NCBI RefSeq assembly: GCF_014648195.1
Contig: NZ_BMQQ01000007.1
Location: 124,001 to 188,000 of the forward strand
DNA from: Streptomyces purpureus
GTDB lineage: Bacteria > Actinomycetota > Actinomycetes > Streptomycetales > Streptomycetaceae
DNA length: 64,000 nt
Direction of reading: 5' to 3'
Shown here: positions 25,981 to 35,123 of the stretch, in pieces
How positions within the stretch are numbered: position 1 is the first letter of the stretch
How the letters are laid out: the number at the start of each line of letters is the position of its first letter
Position numbers and translations under genes: made by a program
Notes under the pieces: model-generated
Seen by the model: the letters and a program-made list of their open reading frames with translations, nothing else
What the model was told of the DNA's origin: nothing
The model's database searches: none

Positions 25981-28128
25981 TCAGCGGAAGCCGCCGTGGC
26001 CGGACCCGCCGTGCCCGGTGCCGTTGCCCCGGCCGCCCCGCTCCGGCCCGATCTCGCACCACACCGCCTTGCCCTCGCCGCGCGGCTCCACGCCCCAGCG
26101 GGTGGCCAGCGCGTCCAGGAGCAGCAGCCCGCGCCCGGAGGTCGCCGCCTCGCCGGGCGTACGCCGCCGGGGCCAGGCGCTGGAGCGGTCCTGCACCGAC
26201 AGACGCACCCGCCGCACCGGCTCCGGCAGCACCTCCAGCGTCAGCACCGCACCGCCCTCGGTGTGCAGCAGGACGTTCACCAGCAGCTCGCCCGTGATCA
26301 GCTCCGCGTCGTCGGCGAGCGCGCCCATGTCCCAGTCCCGCAGCGCCTGCGAGACGGCCGCCCGGGCGTCCGACAGGCCCTGCGGATCGGCCTGGTGGAT
26401 GTACTGGTGGATGCGGGGGGCGCGCGGCGTCCCCGGGTCGGGGCTGCGCCGCAGCACCAGCAGCGCCACGTCGTCGCCGGAACCCCAGCGCTCCCACAGC
26501 TGTTCGGAGAGATGGTCCGCGAGCGCCTCCGCCTGCGGCGGCCCGCTGCTCACGGCGTCCGACAGGGCCTGGAGACCGGTGTCGATGTCGGACCCCGGCT
26601 GCTCGACCAGACCGTCCGTGCACAGCACCAGCGTCTCGCCGGGCACCAGGTCGAGCCGTGTCTCGGGGAACTCCTCGTCGCCGAAGACCGACGCCACGCC
26701 GAGCGGCAGCCCGCCCCGCAGCTTCGGAATGCCCACCCGGCCGTCCGTGTGCCGGATCAGCGGGCCCAGATGCCCGGCCCGCACCGCCCGTACCGTCCCG
26801 GTCGACAGATCCACCTGCGCGTACGTGCAGGTCGCGAACCGGGCCGTGTCCAGCTCGGCGAGGAAGCGCGAGGCCCGCGCCAGCACCGTCGACGGCGCGT
26901 GCCCCTCGCCCGCGTACGCCCGGAGCGCGATCCGCAACTGCCCCATGATCGCGGCGGCGTGCGTGTCATGGCCCTGGACGTCGCCCACGACGATCCCGAC
27001 CCGGCCGCGCGGCAGGGAGACGACGTCGTACCAGTCCCCGCCGACCTGACGGCCGCTCCACGCCGCGTGGTAGCGGACCGCGATCTCCCCGCCGGCGATC
27101 TCCGGGATCCGGCGCGGCAGCATCGTCGACTGGAGCCCCGTCGCCAGCTCCCGCTCCTCGTCGAAGAGGATCGCCCGCTGGAGGGACTGCGCGACGATCG
27201 CGGCCAGGCCGAGGCAGAGATTGCGTTCGTCGGCGGTGAAGGCCGTACGGCCCCGGTAGAACAGTGCCATGCCGCCGAGCGAACGGGCCTGCGCGACCAG
27301 CGGCAGGTACGCGGCGGCCCGGAACTTCAACCGCCCCACGTACGGCGCGAGCGCCGGATAGTCCCGGCCGAGGTTGGCGAAGTTGCTGATGAACAACGGC
27401 CGCCCGCCGAGGACCGTCTCGGCCAGCGGCGTCCCGTGCTCCAGCCGCCGCGTGCCGAAGTCGTCCAGGACCTCCAGCGACTCACCGCTCAGCGCGATGA
27501 CGTTCACCGAACCGTTCTCGACCAGGCCGAGCGCCAGACCGTCCGCACCGAGCCGGGCCAGCCCGCCCGGTCCGGTCAGCGCCGCCGTGACGTCGTCCAC
27601 GGTCACCGCGCGTGAGAGGGCGTGGGTGGTGCGCTCGACGATGCTGGTCTGCACCTGCCGCCGCTTTTCCAGCTCCAGGACGAAGGCCGAATGGGTGACC
27701 TCGGCCGTCGTGTCCCGCACGATGCCGACGATGCGGTGCGCCTGGCCCGTGGCGTCCCGAAGGATGCGGGCCTGCACATGGGTCCACTGCTCGCCGCCGT
27801 CCTCGCGGGGAATGCGGAAATGCGCGGTGTACGAGGACCGGCCGCTGGAGAGCGCCTCGCGGATGACCGCGTCCAGCCGGGCACGCTCGTCCGGCTCGAG
27901 CCGGTGCACCAGCGAGGCCGGGCGGGAGTCGAACGTCTCCGGGTCCAGCCCGAAGACCAGCAGACCCGCCTCGTCGACATCGATGGTCGCGGAGTCCAGG
28001 TCCCAGTCGAAACTGCCGGTGCGGTTCATGGCGAGCCGCTCCATGGGCCCGATCTCGCCGCCATGCTGCCCGTCCGGTGCCGGGCGCGGCGGCGAGCCGA
28101 TGCGCTGTCGCCGGTCGTCGTCGGTCAT
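25981..28128 (-). CDS. PAS-GAF-SpoIIE phosphatase with C-terminal HATPase domain
   Basis: The 715-residue multidomain regulator has a PAS domain (about 30-140, with the PAC segment FRIPREDGGEQWTHVQAR), a GAF domain (about 155-325), a PP2C/SpoIIE phosphatase (GGDWYDVVSLP, VGDVQGHDTHAA, LVLCTDGLVE) and an HATPase/RsbW-like domain (ELLVNVLLHTEGG, GRGLLLLDALATRWG). Such proteins are numerous in Streptomyces and act in partner-switching control of anti-sigma factors, both dephosphorylating antagonists and phosphorylating them. The ligand sensed is unknown. ATG 28128 follows a G-run. Confidence 0.9.
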   Translation of the reverse strand: MTDDDRRQRIGSPPRPAPDGQHGGEIGPMERLAMNRTGSFDWDLDSATIDVDEAGLLVFGLDPETFDSRPASLVHRLEPDERARLDAVIREALSSGRSSYTAHFRIPREDGGEQWTHVQARILRDATGQAHRIVGIVRDTTAEVTHSAFVLELEKRRQVQTSIVERTTHALSRAVTVDDVTAALTGPGGLARLGADGLALGLVENGSVNVIALSGESLEVLDDFGTRRLEHGTPLAETVLGGRPLFISNFANLGRDYPALAPYVGRLKFRAAAYLPLVAQARSLGGMALFYRGRTAFTADERNLCLGLAAIVAQSLQRAILFDEERELATGLQSTMLPRRIPEIAGGEIAVRYHAAWSGRQVGGDWYDVVSLPRGRVGIVVGDVQGHDTHAAAIMGQLRIALRAYAGEGHAPSTVLARASRFLAELDTARFATCTYAQVDLSTGTVRAVRAGHLGPLIRHTDGRVGIPKLRGGLPLGVASVFGDEEFPETRLDLVPGETLVLCTDGLVEQPGSDIDTGLQALSDAVSSGPPQAEALADHLSEQLWERWGSGDDVALLVLRRSPDPGTPRAPRIHQYIHQADPQGLSDARAAVSQALRDWDMGALADDAELITGELLVNVLLHTEGGAVLTLEVLPEPVRRVRLSVQDRSSAWPRRRTPGEAATSGRGLLLLDALATRWGVEPRGEGKAVWCEIGPERGGRGNGTGHGGSGHGGFR

Positions 28129-28434
28129 CCCCCCCATTGTCGAACCCGGTGACCCGGAATGCCATGGCGACGACACGGCGAACCATCGACACGAAAGGCT
28201 GTTTCCACCCCAGGAGCCGCCCGTACGGCCGAGCCTGACGGCGGGGCCGGTGGGCCGGACGGGGCCACGCGCGGGTGCGGCGCCGCCGCCCGGGCGGCGC
28301 GGCGGCCATGGTGGTCCGGCCTCGCCGACGGCGTGCCGTCTGCGGCGCCCCTGCATACGCAGGCGCCCACGGGGGCGGGGAGCAGGGCCGGTCACCGGCC
28401 AAGGGCTGCCGTTACGACAGGGGAGAATGGGCCG
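28129..28434. other. Divergent intergenic region, no gene seen
   Basis: This separates the SpoIIE-type gene from the AfsR-like pseudogene. It is very GC rich and contains a palindromic CGCCGCCCGGGCGGCG near 28280, but no gene with family-like content. Both promoters would be here. Confidence 0.45.
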
Positions 28435-30346
28435 GTGATCACGGACTACCGCGTACTGGGGGCCACCCGGGCCCTTCGGCCGGACGGGGGCGAGGTGCCG
28501 GTCGGCGGGGCACGGCTGCGGGCGTTGCTGGCCGCGCTGGCCGCCGTCGGCGGGCGTGTGGTCGGGGCAGGTGCGCTGGCGGAGCAGGTCTGGGGCGAGG
28601 ACGAGGAGCCACCCGGCGACGCGCACGCGGCGCTCCAGGCTCTGGTCGGACGATTGCGGCGGGCACTGGGGCGGGACGCCGTCGTCTCGGCGGCCGGGGG
28701 CTACCGGCTCGCCGCCGATCCGGACGCCGTCGACCTCTTCCGCTTCGAACGCCTCGCCGCCGAAGGCTCCGACGCCCTCGCCGCGGGCGACCCGGCCACG
28801 GCCGCCCGGCTCCTCGACGACGCCCTCGCCCTGTGGCGCGGCCCCCCGTCCTCGCCGACCTGCCCGGCCGCGCCGGCGACCCGCTCGTCGTCCGCGCCGA
28901 ACGCCGCCACACCGAAGCCCGCCGCGACCGCCTCGCCGCCGACGTGGTGCTCGGCCGCGCCACCCACACCCTCGTACCGCTCGCCGCCCTCACCGCCGAG
29001 CATCCCCTGGACGAACCCCTCCAGGCCCTGCGGATCCGCGCCCTGCGCGCGGCCGGACGGCAGGCCGAGGCACTGCAGGCGTACGAGGACGTCCGCACCG
29101 CCCTCGCCGACCGGCTCAGCACCGACCCGGCCCCGAGCTGCGCACCCTCCACGCCGAGCTGCTCACCGCACAGCCGAGGCGCGCTCCCGCCCCGCCCGCC
29201 CGGCTCACCTCCTTTGTCGGCCGGGACACCGAACTCGCGGATCTGACCGAGGAGTTGACCACCCACCGCCTGATCACCCTGCTGGGCGCGGGCGGTGTGG
29301 GCAAGACCCGGCTCTCCCTGGAGGCCGCCCTCGCCGCCCGCCCCGACATCTGGCAGGACGGCCCGTACGTCGCCGAACTCGCCCCCGTCCGCGACGCCGA
29401 CAGTGTCCCGGAGGCCGTCCTCACCGCACTCGGCGCCCGCGAGACCCACGTCGCGGCCTGCCGCGCCGAGAAACTCGACTGGGAGCTCGGTTTTCTCCTC
29501 CTCATGCGGGCCAAACTCCTCCACGACGCCTCCGGCGACGCCGACGAGGCGCTGGCCATTTTCGAGGCCGCCCAGGACGCGTGGGGCATCGCCGAGTCGC
29601 TCTGCGCGCGCGGCGAGGCCAACGAACGGGCCGGCCGCGACCGGGAGGCGGCCGCGGACTTCGCCGCGGCCATGCGCGCCGCCGCGGACATCGGCGCCCG
29701 CACGCAGGTGCCCGTCTTCAAGGCCCGCCTCGCCGGCCTGCGCCTCACCACGGCGAGCGACACCCAGGAACGCGAGCGGGCCGAGCGGATGCTCGTCGAA
29801 GCTGCCGACGAGGCAGACGAGTTCGGTACGGAGGGCGTCTCCACGGCGCGGCTGCTGCTCCTGCACCACTACGCCCGCACGGACCGCCACGGCCCTGCCC
29901 GTGAGCAACTACGCCGCATCGAGGACCGGTTCGGCGACCACACCCCCGGCCTGTTCCGCGGCATGGCCCTCAGTCTGCACGGCTGGCTGGACTGCCTCGA
30001 CGGCGCCTGCGAGCGGGCCGCCGCCCGCCTCACCCGCGCCGTCCACGCCCTGGAGCCGCTCGCCTACCTCGTCGCGCCGTACGTCGTCGTCGGCCAGTTC
30101 CCCGCGGCCGCCTGGGCCAAGGCGGCCGTCGGCCCGGCGGAGGACGGCGCCCGCCTCCTCGGCGCGTACGACCGGCACAGCGGCATGCCAGGGGGCCCGG
30201 CTTCCGCCCCTTCGGCGAGGCGACCGAGCGGGCCATCCGCGCGCGCCGAATCCGCCGTGCGCGCCGCGCTCCCCGCGACGGGCTACACGCACGCCTACGA
30301 GGAGGGCCGCGCCCTAGGGATCCGGGAGGCGGCCGCCCTGGTGTGA
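28435..30346 (+). pseudogene. AfsR/SARP-type regulator, multiply frameshifted and internally deleted
   Basis: The N-terminus is a SARP DNA-binding domain (YRVLGATRAL..., LAEQVWGEDEEPP, SAAGGYRLAADPDAVDL) starting at GTG 28435 after GGGGAGA. At 28842-28847 one C is missing from a C-run, and BTAD reading continues in the next frame (VLADLPGRAGDPLVVRAERR). At about 29126-29135 another base is missing and the NB-ARC start follows (LTSFVGRDTELADL, LLGAGGVGKTRLSLE). After LTALGARET the frame jumps straight into C-terminal TPR-like sequence, so several hundred residues of ATPase and repeats are gone. A further shift near 30190 damages the last part. It is clearly non-functional unless the base calls are wrong. 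Confidence 0.8.
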
Positions 30347-30366
30347 GACTCGGGTCGCGCGGGGAG

Positions 30367-30510
30367 TCACCGACCGTCGCGGTGCGCCACGCTCCGTACG
30401 GGCTTGTGGCCCACCGGGCCGAAAGCCGGCCGCGCTCCCTGGATCAGCCGGTTCAGGAGCTCCTCGGGCACCGGATCGGGCCGCAGCCGCCGCATCGCGC
30501 GCGTGGTGGA
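30367..30510 (-). pseudogene. Nitroreductase remnant: N-terminus fused to C-terminus
   Basis: Reading minus from about 30510, TTRAMRRLRPDPVPEELLNR and LIQ match the first 30 residues of nitroreductase-family flavoproteins. The frame then passes directly to FGPVGHKPVRSVAHRDG, which looks like the C-terminal end of the same family. The central FMN-binding region (about 150 residues) is missing. The sequence upstream of the remnant start carries the 44-bp duplication. I infer an internal deletion in an old gene. Confidence 0.5.
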
Positions 30511-30586
30511 GGCGCCACCGCCGCGCCCGGATGCGGGACCGGGCGCGTGGTGGAGGCGCCACCGCCGCGCCCGGATGCGGGACCGG
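30499..30586. repeat. Perfect tandem duplication of 44 bp
   Basis: Positions 30499-30542 and 30543-30586 are identical. Each copy contains the inverted repeat GGTGG-AGGCG-CCACC. The unit overlaps the beginning of the nitroreductase remnant and is not a multiple of three. Confidence 0.95.
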
Positions 30587-30632
30587 TGGCAGGAAACGAG
30601 AATGACCACATCCGGACGAACGAGGAGGCGGC

Positions 30633-30833
30633 ATGAACGCTGAGTCCGATTCGACCTCGAAGCGGCAGGGCCCGACCCCCGACAGCATCCTGCACACCGG
30701 CTCGGAGGGCGAATTCGCCGCCGAGGATCTGGTGCTGGCGTCGGGCCGGGACATCACACCCGAAAACCTCGCCTGGGCCGAGCGGCGTATGGCCGAACGA
30801 GGCCGGGCATCCCTCGACGAGCTGTTGCCCTGA
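30633..30833 (+). CDS. Small conserved-looking acidic protein, unknown function
   Basis: The 66-residue product (TPDSILHTGSEGEFAAEDLV, ASGRDITPENLAWAERRMAE) has a strong CGAGGAGG ribosome binding site before its ATG and good codon bias. Its layout, a short disordered start and a C-terminal helix, resembles small unannotated Streptomyces proteins. No domain is recognised. A hairpin terminator follows 38 bases after the stop. Confidence 0.65.
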   Translation: MNAESDSTSKRQGPTPDSILHTGSEGEFAAEDLVLASGRDITPENLAWAERRMAERGRASLDELLP

Positions 30834-30871
30834 CAGCGGCCCCGCCGCTGTACCCCTGATCGATCCGCAGG

Positions 30872-30896
30872 GCGCCGCCGCCCCGCGCGGCGGCGC
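30872..30896. terminator. 10-bp perfect hairpin between convergent genes
   Basis: GCGCCGCCGC pairs with GCGGCGGCGC around the loop CCCGC. It lies between the small acidic protein gene and the convergent repeat-protein gene. Confidence 0.7.
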
Positions 30897-30928
30897 ACAC
30901 CTCTGTCCAGACCTTCCCGCGCTCCTGA

Positions 30929-32404
30929 TCAGGACGGGGCCGGGGCCACCCCCGCCAGATCCAGCAGCCCGTGCATCAGCTCCACCGGCAGGGCGGGATT
31001 GAACGCTGCCGCCTGCGGCTCCCCGTCCTCGTCGAGCAGCTCGACCAGCCGCCCGTACGGCAGCCGCGGATCGCGCGCGGCATGGTCGCGGACCAGGCGT
31101 GACGGGTCGCGCGAGAGGCGCTCGACCAGCTCAGGGCTCCGTTCCGGGTCGAAGAGCGCCGCGTGCCGCAGCCAGTCGTCCGGGTCGTCCGCGAACCGCG
31201 CGAGGCCCGGCCGGGCGAAGTGGGGGCGGTGGAGGAGGGTGCCCTTGCTCAGCCCGTCCCAGCTCCTGAGCATCTCCACCAGCAGCTCGTGCGGAGCCTG
31301 CTTCCCCCCGCACAGCGTCAGCCGGACGAAGTAGTCCTCGTCGAAGGCCAGCAACTCAACGACATCGTCCGGGAGTTCGGGCGCCACGGCGACGGCGCGC
31401 CGCAGCAGTACGTGCGAGGAGGCGGCGAGCTCCCGCAGCGCGTCCGGGTCCCCGTACCGCTCCTTGATCCAGTCCGGCACGGGACGCGACCCCTCCGGCG
31501 CGGTGTAGTCGATCGCGGCGCGCTGCTCCTCGGTCAGATCGGCACGGAGCGAGAGGCTCAGCCGGACCCAGTCGTCGGCGTCGGCGGCGAGCGAGAGGGC
31601 GAGGCCGGTGGGCAGGTGCGGATTGCGGGCGGCCCCGGCGCGTATACCGGCGTCCTCGTGCGTCACGAGCAGCCGGGCGAGGCCCTCGTCGACGGCGGCC
31701 TCGTACGCGGCGTCCCGTCGGCGCCGCTCGTCCGTCTCGACCCGGAAGGCATCGACCGTCGTCGGCAGCGGCGCCTCGACCCGCGTGGCCCGCTCGACCG
31801 CCTTACGTATCTCCGGGTCGGGGTCGGCCTCGGCGGCGGCGCGCACCTCGGGCCGCAGCCGGGGCCAGCTCCAGGCGGAGAGCGCGGCGGCCCGTACCCG
31901 CGGATCGGGATCCTCGGCCAGGGCCAGGGTCTCGTCGTCGGGCAGCCCCGGGAGCGCCCCGGCCCAGTGGCGCACCCTCGGCTCCGGATCGTGGGCGAGT
32001 CTCCGTACGGTGTCGAGGCCCAGCTCCACGCCGTGGTGCTCCGCCGTGAACACGACGGTGGCCCGGACCCGGGTCTCCGGGTCGTCGGCCAGCAGCGTCA
32101 GCACCGCCGGGTCCGGGTTCTCGGCGAGCATCCGACGCGTCTTCGGGTCGGGGTGGGCCGCGGCGGCCCGGGCCGCCGCTGGCGTCAGCCTGCTCCAGCT
32201 GAGCCAGCGCCCCTCCTTGGGCAGGGGGTTCACCGTGAAGACCCGCCGCGCGACGGACTCGGGGGCCGCCTCGTTCACGGCGAGCCCCAGGATCCACGCC
32301 GCGTGCAGCGCCGTCCTCCCGCTCAACTACCAGCGTGCCGCAGCTCGTTCGGATTCCGTCGCGTCCGGGTCCGCGAACGCCGTCCGCATCAGCTGATCTC
32401 CCAT
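30929..32404 (-). pseudogene. HEAT-like/variant leucine-rich repeat protein with an in-frame amber codon
   Basis: A good start (ATG 32404, AGAGGA upstream) opens MGDQLMRTAFADPDATESER-AAARW and then meets TAG at 32327-32329. The same frame continues without another stop for 465 codons of helical repeats (HPDPKTRRMLAENPDPAVLT, DDPETRVRATVVF, DPDPRVRAAALSAW), typical of Streptomyces variant leucine-rich/HEAT-like proteins. The amber replaces what should be a Tyr-like codon (TAC/TAT). A TTG immediately after the TAG could reinitiate translation, giving a protein lacking only 26 residues, so it may still work in part. Confidence 0.75.
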
Positions 32405-32542
32405 GACGGCAATCCTCTCAGCCCCGCCGGCAGGCCCCCGCGCACCCCTTCCGGATTGTTGTAACAGGTTCTACTCTTGCGCCCGCCGCGGTGAACCGGC
32501 GCGGACGGCGGACATGAGCGCGAGACGACGCCTGGAGGGGCC

Positions 32543-33718
32543 GTGCACCTCGAATACACGCCTGAACAGCAGCGGTTGCGCACCGAACTGCGCGCCTACT
32601 TCGACGCGCTGGTCCCCGACAACGTCTACGCCCGCTACGCCGACCCCGCCGCCCAGAAGCGCTTCTACCGCGAGACCATCCGCCGTCTCGGCGCGGACGG
32701 CTGGCTCGGGGTCGGCTGGCCGACGGAGTACGGCGGACGCGGACTGACCCCGATGGAACAGTTCATCTTCTTCGACGAGGCCGCCCAGGCCGGCGTCCCC
32801 CTGCCGCTGATGGCGCTCAACACCGTCGGCCCCACGCTCATGCGGTTCGGCACGGCCGAGCAGAAGGCGTACTTCCTGCCGAAGATCCTCTCCGGTGAGA
32901 TCGACTTCGCGATCGGCTACAGCGAACCCGACGCGGGCACGGACCTCGCCGCGCTCAAGACCCGGGCCGTCCGGGACGGCGACGAGTACGTCGTCGACGG
33001 CCAGAAGATCTGGACCACCAACGGCGACACCGCCGACTGGGTCTGGCTCGCCGTCCGCACCGACCCGGACGCCCCGTCCCACAAGGGCATCACGATGCTG
33101 CTGGTGCCGACGTCCGACCCCGGCTACTCCTGCACCCTCATCAACACCCTCGCCTCGCACGACACCACCGCCAGCTACTACGAGAACATCCGCGTCCCCG
33201 TCAGCCGCCGGGTCGGCGAGGAGAACCAGGGCTGGCGGCTGATCACCAACCAGCTCAACCACGAGCGCGTCACCCTCGCCGCCCACGGCACCATGGCCAT
33301 CCGCGCCCTCCATGACGTCCAGCGCTGGGCCGTGGACACCAAACTCGCCGACGGCCGCCGCGTCGTCGACCTGGCCTGGGTCAGGCGGCGCCTCGCGCAG
33401 ACCCACACCCGGCTCGACGCCATGAAGCTCCTCAACTGGCAGATGGTGAACGCCGTCCAGACCGGCACGCTCACCCCACAGGACGCCTCCGCCGTCAAGG
33501 TGTACGGCTCCGAGGCCCGGCGCGACGCCTACGCCTGGCTGATGGAGATCGCCGGGGCGGCCGGCGCGCTCAAGGAGGGCTCGGCGGGCGCGGTCCACGG
33601 CGAACTGGAACGCGGCTACCGCTCGGCCGTCATCTTCACCTTCGGCGGCGGCAACAACGAGATCCAGCGCGAGATCATCTCCTGGATCGGCCTGGGGATG
33701 CCGCGCGTCCGCCGCTGA
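32543..33718 (+). CDS. Acyl-CoA dehydrogenase family protein
   Basis: The 391-residue flavoprotein has the three-part acyl-CoA dehydrogenase fold: helical N-terminus (YTPEQQRLRTELRAYFDALV), beta domain with IGYSEPDAGTDLAAL and VDGQKIWTTNGDTADW, and a C-terminal helical domain ending FGGGNNEIQREIISWIGLG. It should form a 2,3-double bond in an acyl-CoA using FAD, resembling the FadE28/29-like branch that works on branched or steroid side-chain acyl-CoAs. The GTG start follows GGAGGGG. The neighbours do not form a beta-oxidation operon, so the substrate is open. Confidence 0.85.
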   Translation: MHLEYTPEQQRLRTELRAYFDALVPDNVYARYADPAAQKRFYRETIRRLGADGWLGVGWPTEYGGRGLTPMEQFIFFDEAAQAGVPLPLMALNTVGPTLMRFGTAEQKAYFLPKILSGEIDFAIGYSEPDAGTDLAALKTRAVRDGDEYVVDGQKIWTTNGDTADWVWLAVRTDPDAPSHKGITMLLVPTSDPGYSCTLINTLASHDTTASYYENIRVPVSRRVGEENQGWRLITNQLNHERVTLAAHGTMAIRALHDVQRWAVDTKLADGRRVVDLAWVRRRLAQTHTRLDAMKLLNWQMVNAVQTGTLTPQDASAVKVYGSEARRDAYAWLMEIAGAAGALKEGSAGAVHGELERGYRSAVIFTFGGGNNEIQREIISWIGLGMPRVRR

Positions 33719-33852
33719 GGGATCCGATCACAGGTCTATTCGGGCAGGTCGCGTCGGGGAAGTGGATATTGAACGAGCCGCCTACAGGGCCGCTCACCCC
33801 GTGGCCGGAACGCTGCTTTCCCTTTCCTTTACTCAGGGGTGATCTGCGCTGC

Positions 33853-33881
33853 TTGATCATTTCACTGACAGTAATTATATG
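33853..33881 (+). promoter_or_regulatory. Promoter-like TTGATC-17-TATATG
   Basis: TTGATC at 33853-33858 is separated by exactly 17 bases from TATATG at 33876-33881, close to the vegetative sigma-factor consensus. No good ORF follows closely, so it may drive an untranslated RNA or a long leader. Confidence 0.45.
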
Positions 33882-34143
33882 TACGCGACATCTGGCGTGG
33901 CGCCGGTCGGTGGATGCTTATCCCGCCTGGAGATACCGCGTCAAATCGGGCGAAAATGGGGGCATGGATCGCCGGAATGGGAGCTTCCCGGCCACCGGGC
34001 GCCCGGCTCGCCGATTTGATCATTGCTGGACGGCGTTCCAGGAACGGTGAAAGCCGCAGGTCATCCCGGCGCGGTCAATATTCCGCTTCAAGGTCTGCCC
34101 GGACGAAATAACACACCGACGCCCTCGGTATTCATATAAGCGT

Positions 34144-34173
34144 TGACAGGGGCTCGTTCCGGACTGTTGTATG
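34144..34173 (+). promoter_or_regulatory. Promoter-like TTGACA-18-TTGTAT before the NTF2-like gene
   Basis: A perfect TTGACA at 34144-34149 lies 18 bases from TTGTAT at 34168-34173. The secreted NTF2-like gene starts about 100 bases downstream, which fits a normal leader. Confidence 0.55.
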
Positions 34174-34279
34174 ACTGCCATCAAGGGGGCGGGATGGCAA
34201 ACGGGGGGCCAGTCCGAGGGTCCAACGCCGCAGACGCGCTGCATTTACCTGTTGCCATCTCCAGGTTCGGGGAGATGTT

Positions 34280-34909
34280 ATGAGCAAAATCAAGCACACG
34301 CTGCCGATCGCTGCCGCGGCCATTGTTCTGACGGCCGGGAGCATCGCCGGACCCAGCTTCATCAAGACCGAGTCGGCGGCCGCGAGCACCTCGCCTACCG
34401 CCGAGACTCCGGGCGACACCGAGACGCCGGCGGAGGCCACGGCGGCGCGTACGGGCGCGAAGACCCCCGACGAGTTGCTGAAGCTCCTGGGCGAGCGGAT
34501 CAAGGCCAAGGATGTCGAGGGGATCATCGCCCTGCATGAGCGCGAAGCGGCGATCGTCAATTACGACGGATCGATCATCAGGGGCCACAAGGAAATACGG
34601 GCGTTCTACGTCGAGTGGTTCAATTTGGATCCGGTGCTCGTCGTCAACCCTCGCCAGACCGTGCTGGCAGGAGGGAAGCGCACCGGGGACGGCAAGGTGC
34701 GTAACCGCACAGCCGCCATCATGGGCGACTACTCCCTGGAGCAGAACGCGGCGGACGGCACCCGCGAGAGCTTCACCGGGAATTTCTGCGACACCGTGCA
34801 GGAGCAGCCGAACGGTACGTGGCTGTACGTCCAGGACAACCCGTACCCGCCGCACGGTGGCGCGGCCCCGGCGGCCCGCCGTGGGGGACCGGCGGCCGCC
34901 CACCACTGA
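34280..34909 (+). CDS. Secreted NTF2/SnoaL-like protein
   Basis: The 209-residue product has a signal peptide (KIKHTLPIAAAAIVLTAGSI, likely cleaved near residue 30-35), a Thr/Glu/Ala-rich linker and an NTF2-like cone domain (TPDELLKLLGERIKAKDVEG, YDGSIIRGHKEIRAFYVEW). Such domains bind small molecules or act as ketosteroid-isomerase-like enzymes outside the cell. GGGGAGA precedes the ATG. It lies directly upstream of the phenazine genes and, like PhzB, has the NTF2 fold, but it is exported. A role in handling phenazines is only a guess from position. Confidence 0.75.
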   Translation: MSKIKHTLPIAAAAIVLTAGSIAGPSFIKTESAAASTSPTAETPGDTETPAEATAARTGAKTPDELLKLLGERIKAKDVEGIIALHEREAAIVNYDGSIIRGHKEIRAFYVEWFNLDPVLVVNPRQTVLAGGKRTGDGKVRNRTAAIMGDYSLEQNAADGTRESFTGNFCDTVQEQPNGTWLYVQDNPYPPHGGAAPAARRGGPAAAHH

Positions 34910-35023
34910 TCCGACCGCCTCGGTGGTATCGGTTTCATTCTGCTCAGCCGGCCGGTCGGCGAATTAGCCGGGCAAACGGACGTTTCATCCGCCGTGCCGA
35001 AAATCAAGCATTCCGAGGAAGTT

Positions 35024-35063
35024 CTGCCACCCATGGCATTTCACCATCGGCCATGGGTGGCAG
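35024..35063. promoter_or_regulatory. 13-bp perfect inverted repeat upstream of phzC
   Basis: CTGCCACCCATGG at 35024-35036 pairs with CCATGGGTGGCAG at 35051-35063 across a 14-base loop. It could terminate the NTF2-like gene or be an operator/leader structure for phzC, whose TTG start lies 61 bases downstream. Confidence 0.6.
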
Positions 35064-35123
35064 GCCATCGGTCAATTCACCGCGGACAGCGATGAGCCGA
35101 CACGTCGGAGGTTTGGAGCAAAT

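Larger units (their letters stand above)
33719..34279. other. AT-richer intergenic region upstream of the phenazine cluster
   Basis: This is the longest stretch without a recognisable gene, and its base composition is visibly lower in GC than its surroundings (for example around 33860-33900 and 34110-34170). Short frames exist but have no ribosome binding site plus codon-bias support. It holds two promoter-like sequences, listed separately, so it could encode a non-coding transcript or be recently acquired spacer DNA. Confidence 0.6.

Noticed and set aside
33769..34111. Short plus-strand ORFs in the AT-rich spacer
   Set aside because: They have no ribosome binding site and no codon-position bias, and the products are unlike known proteins.
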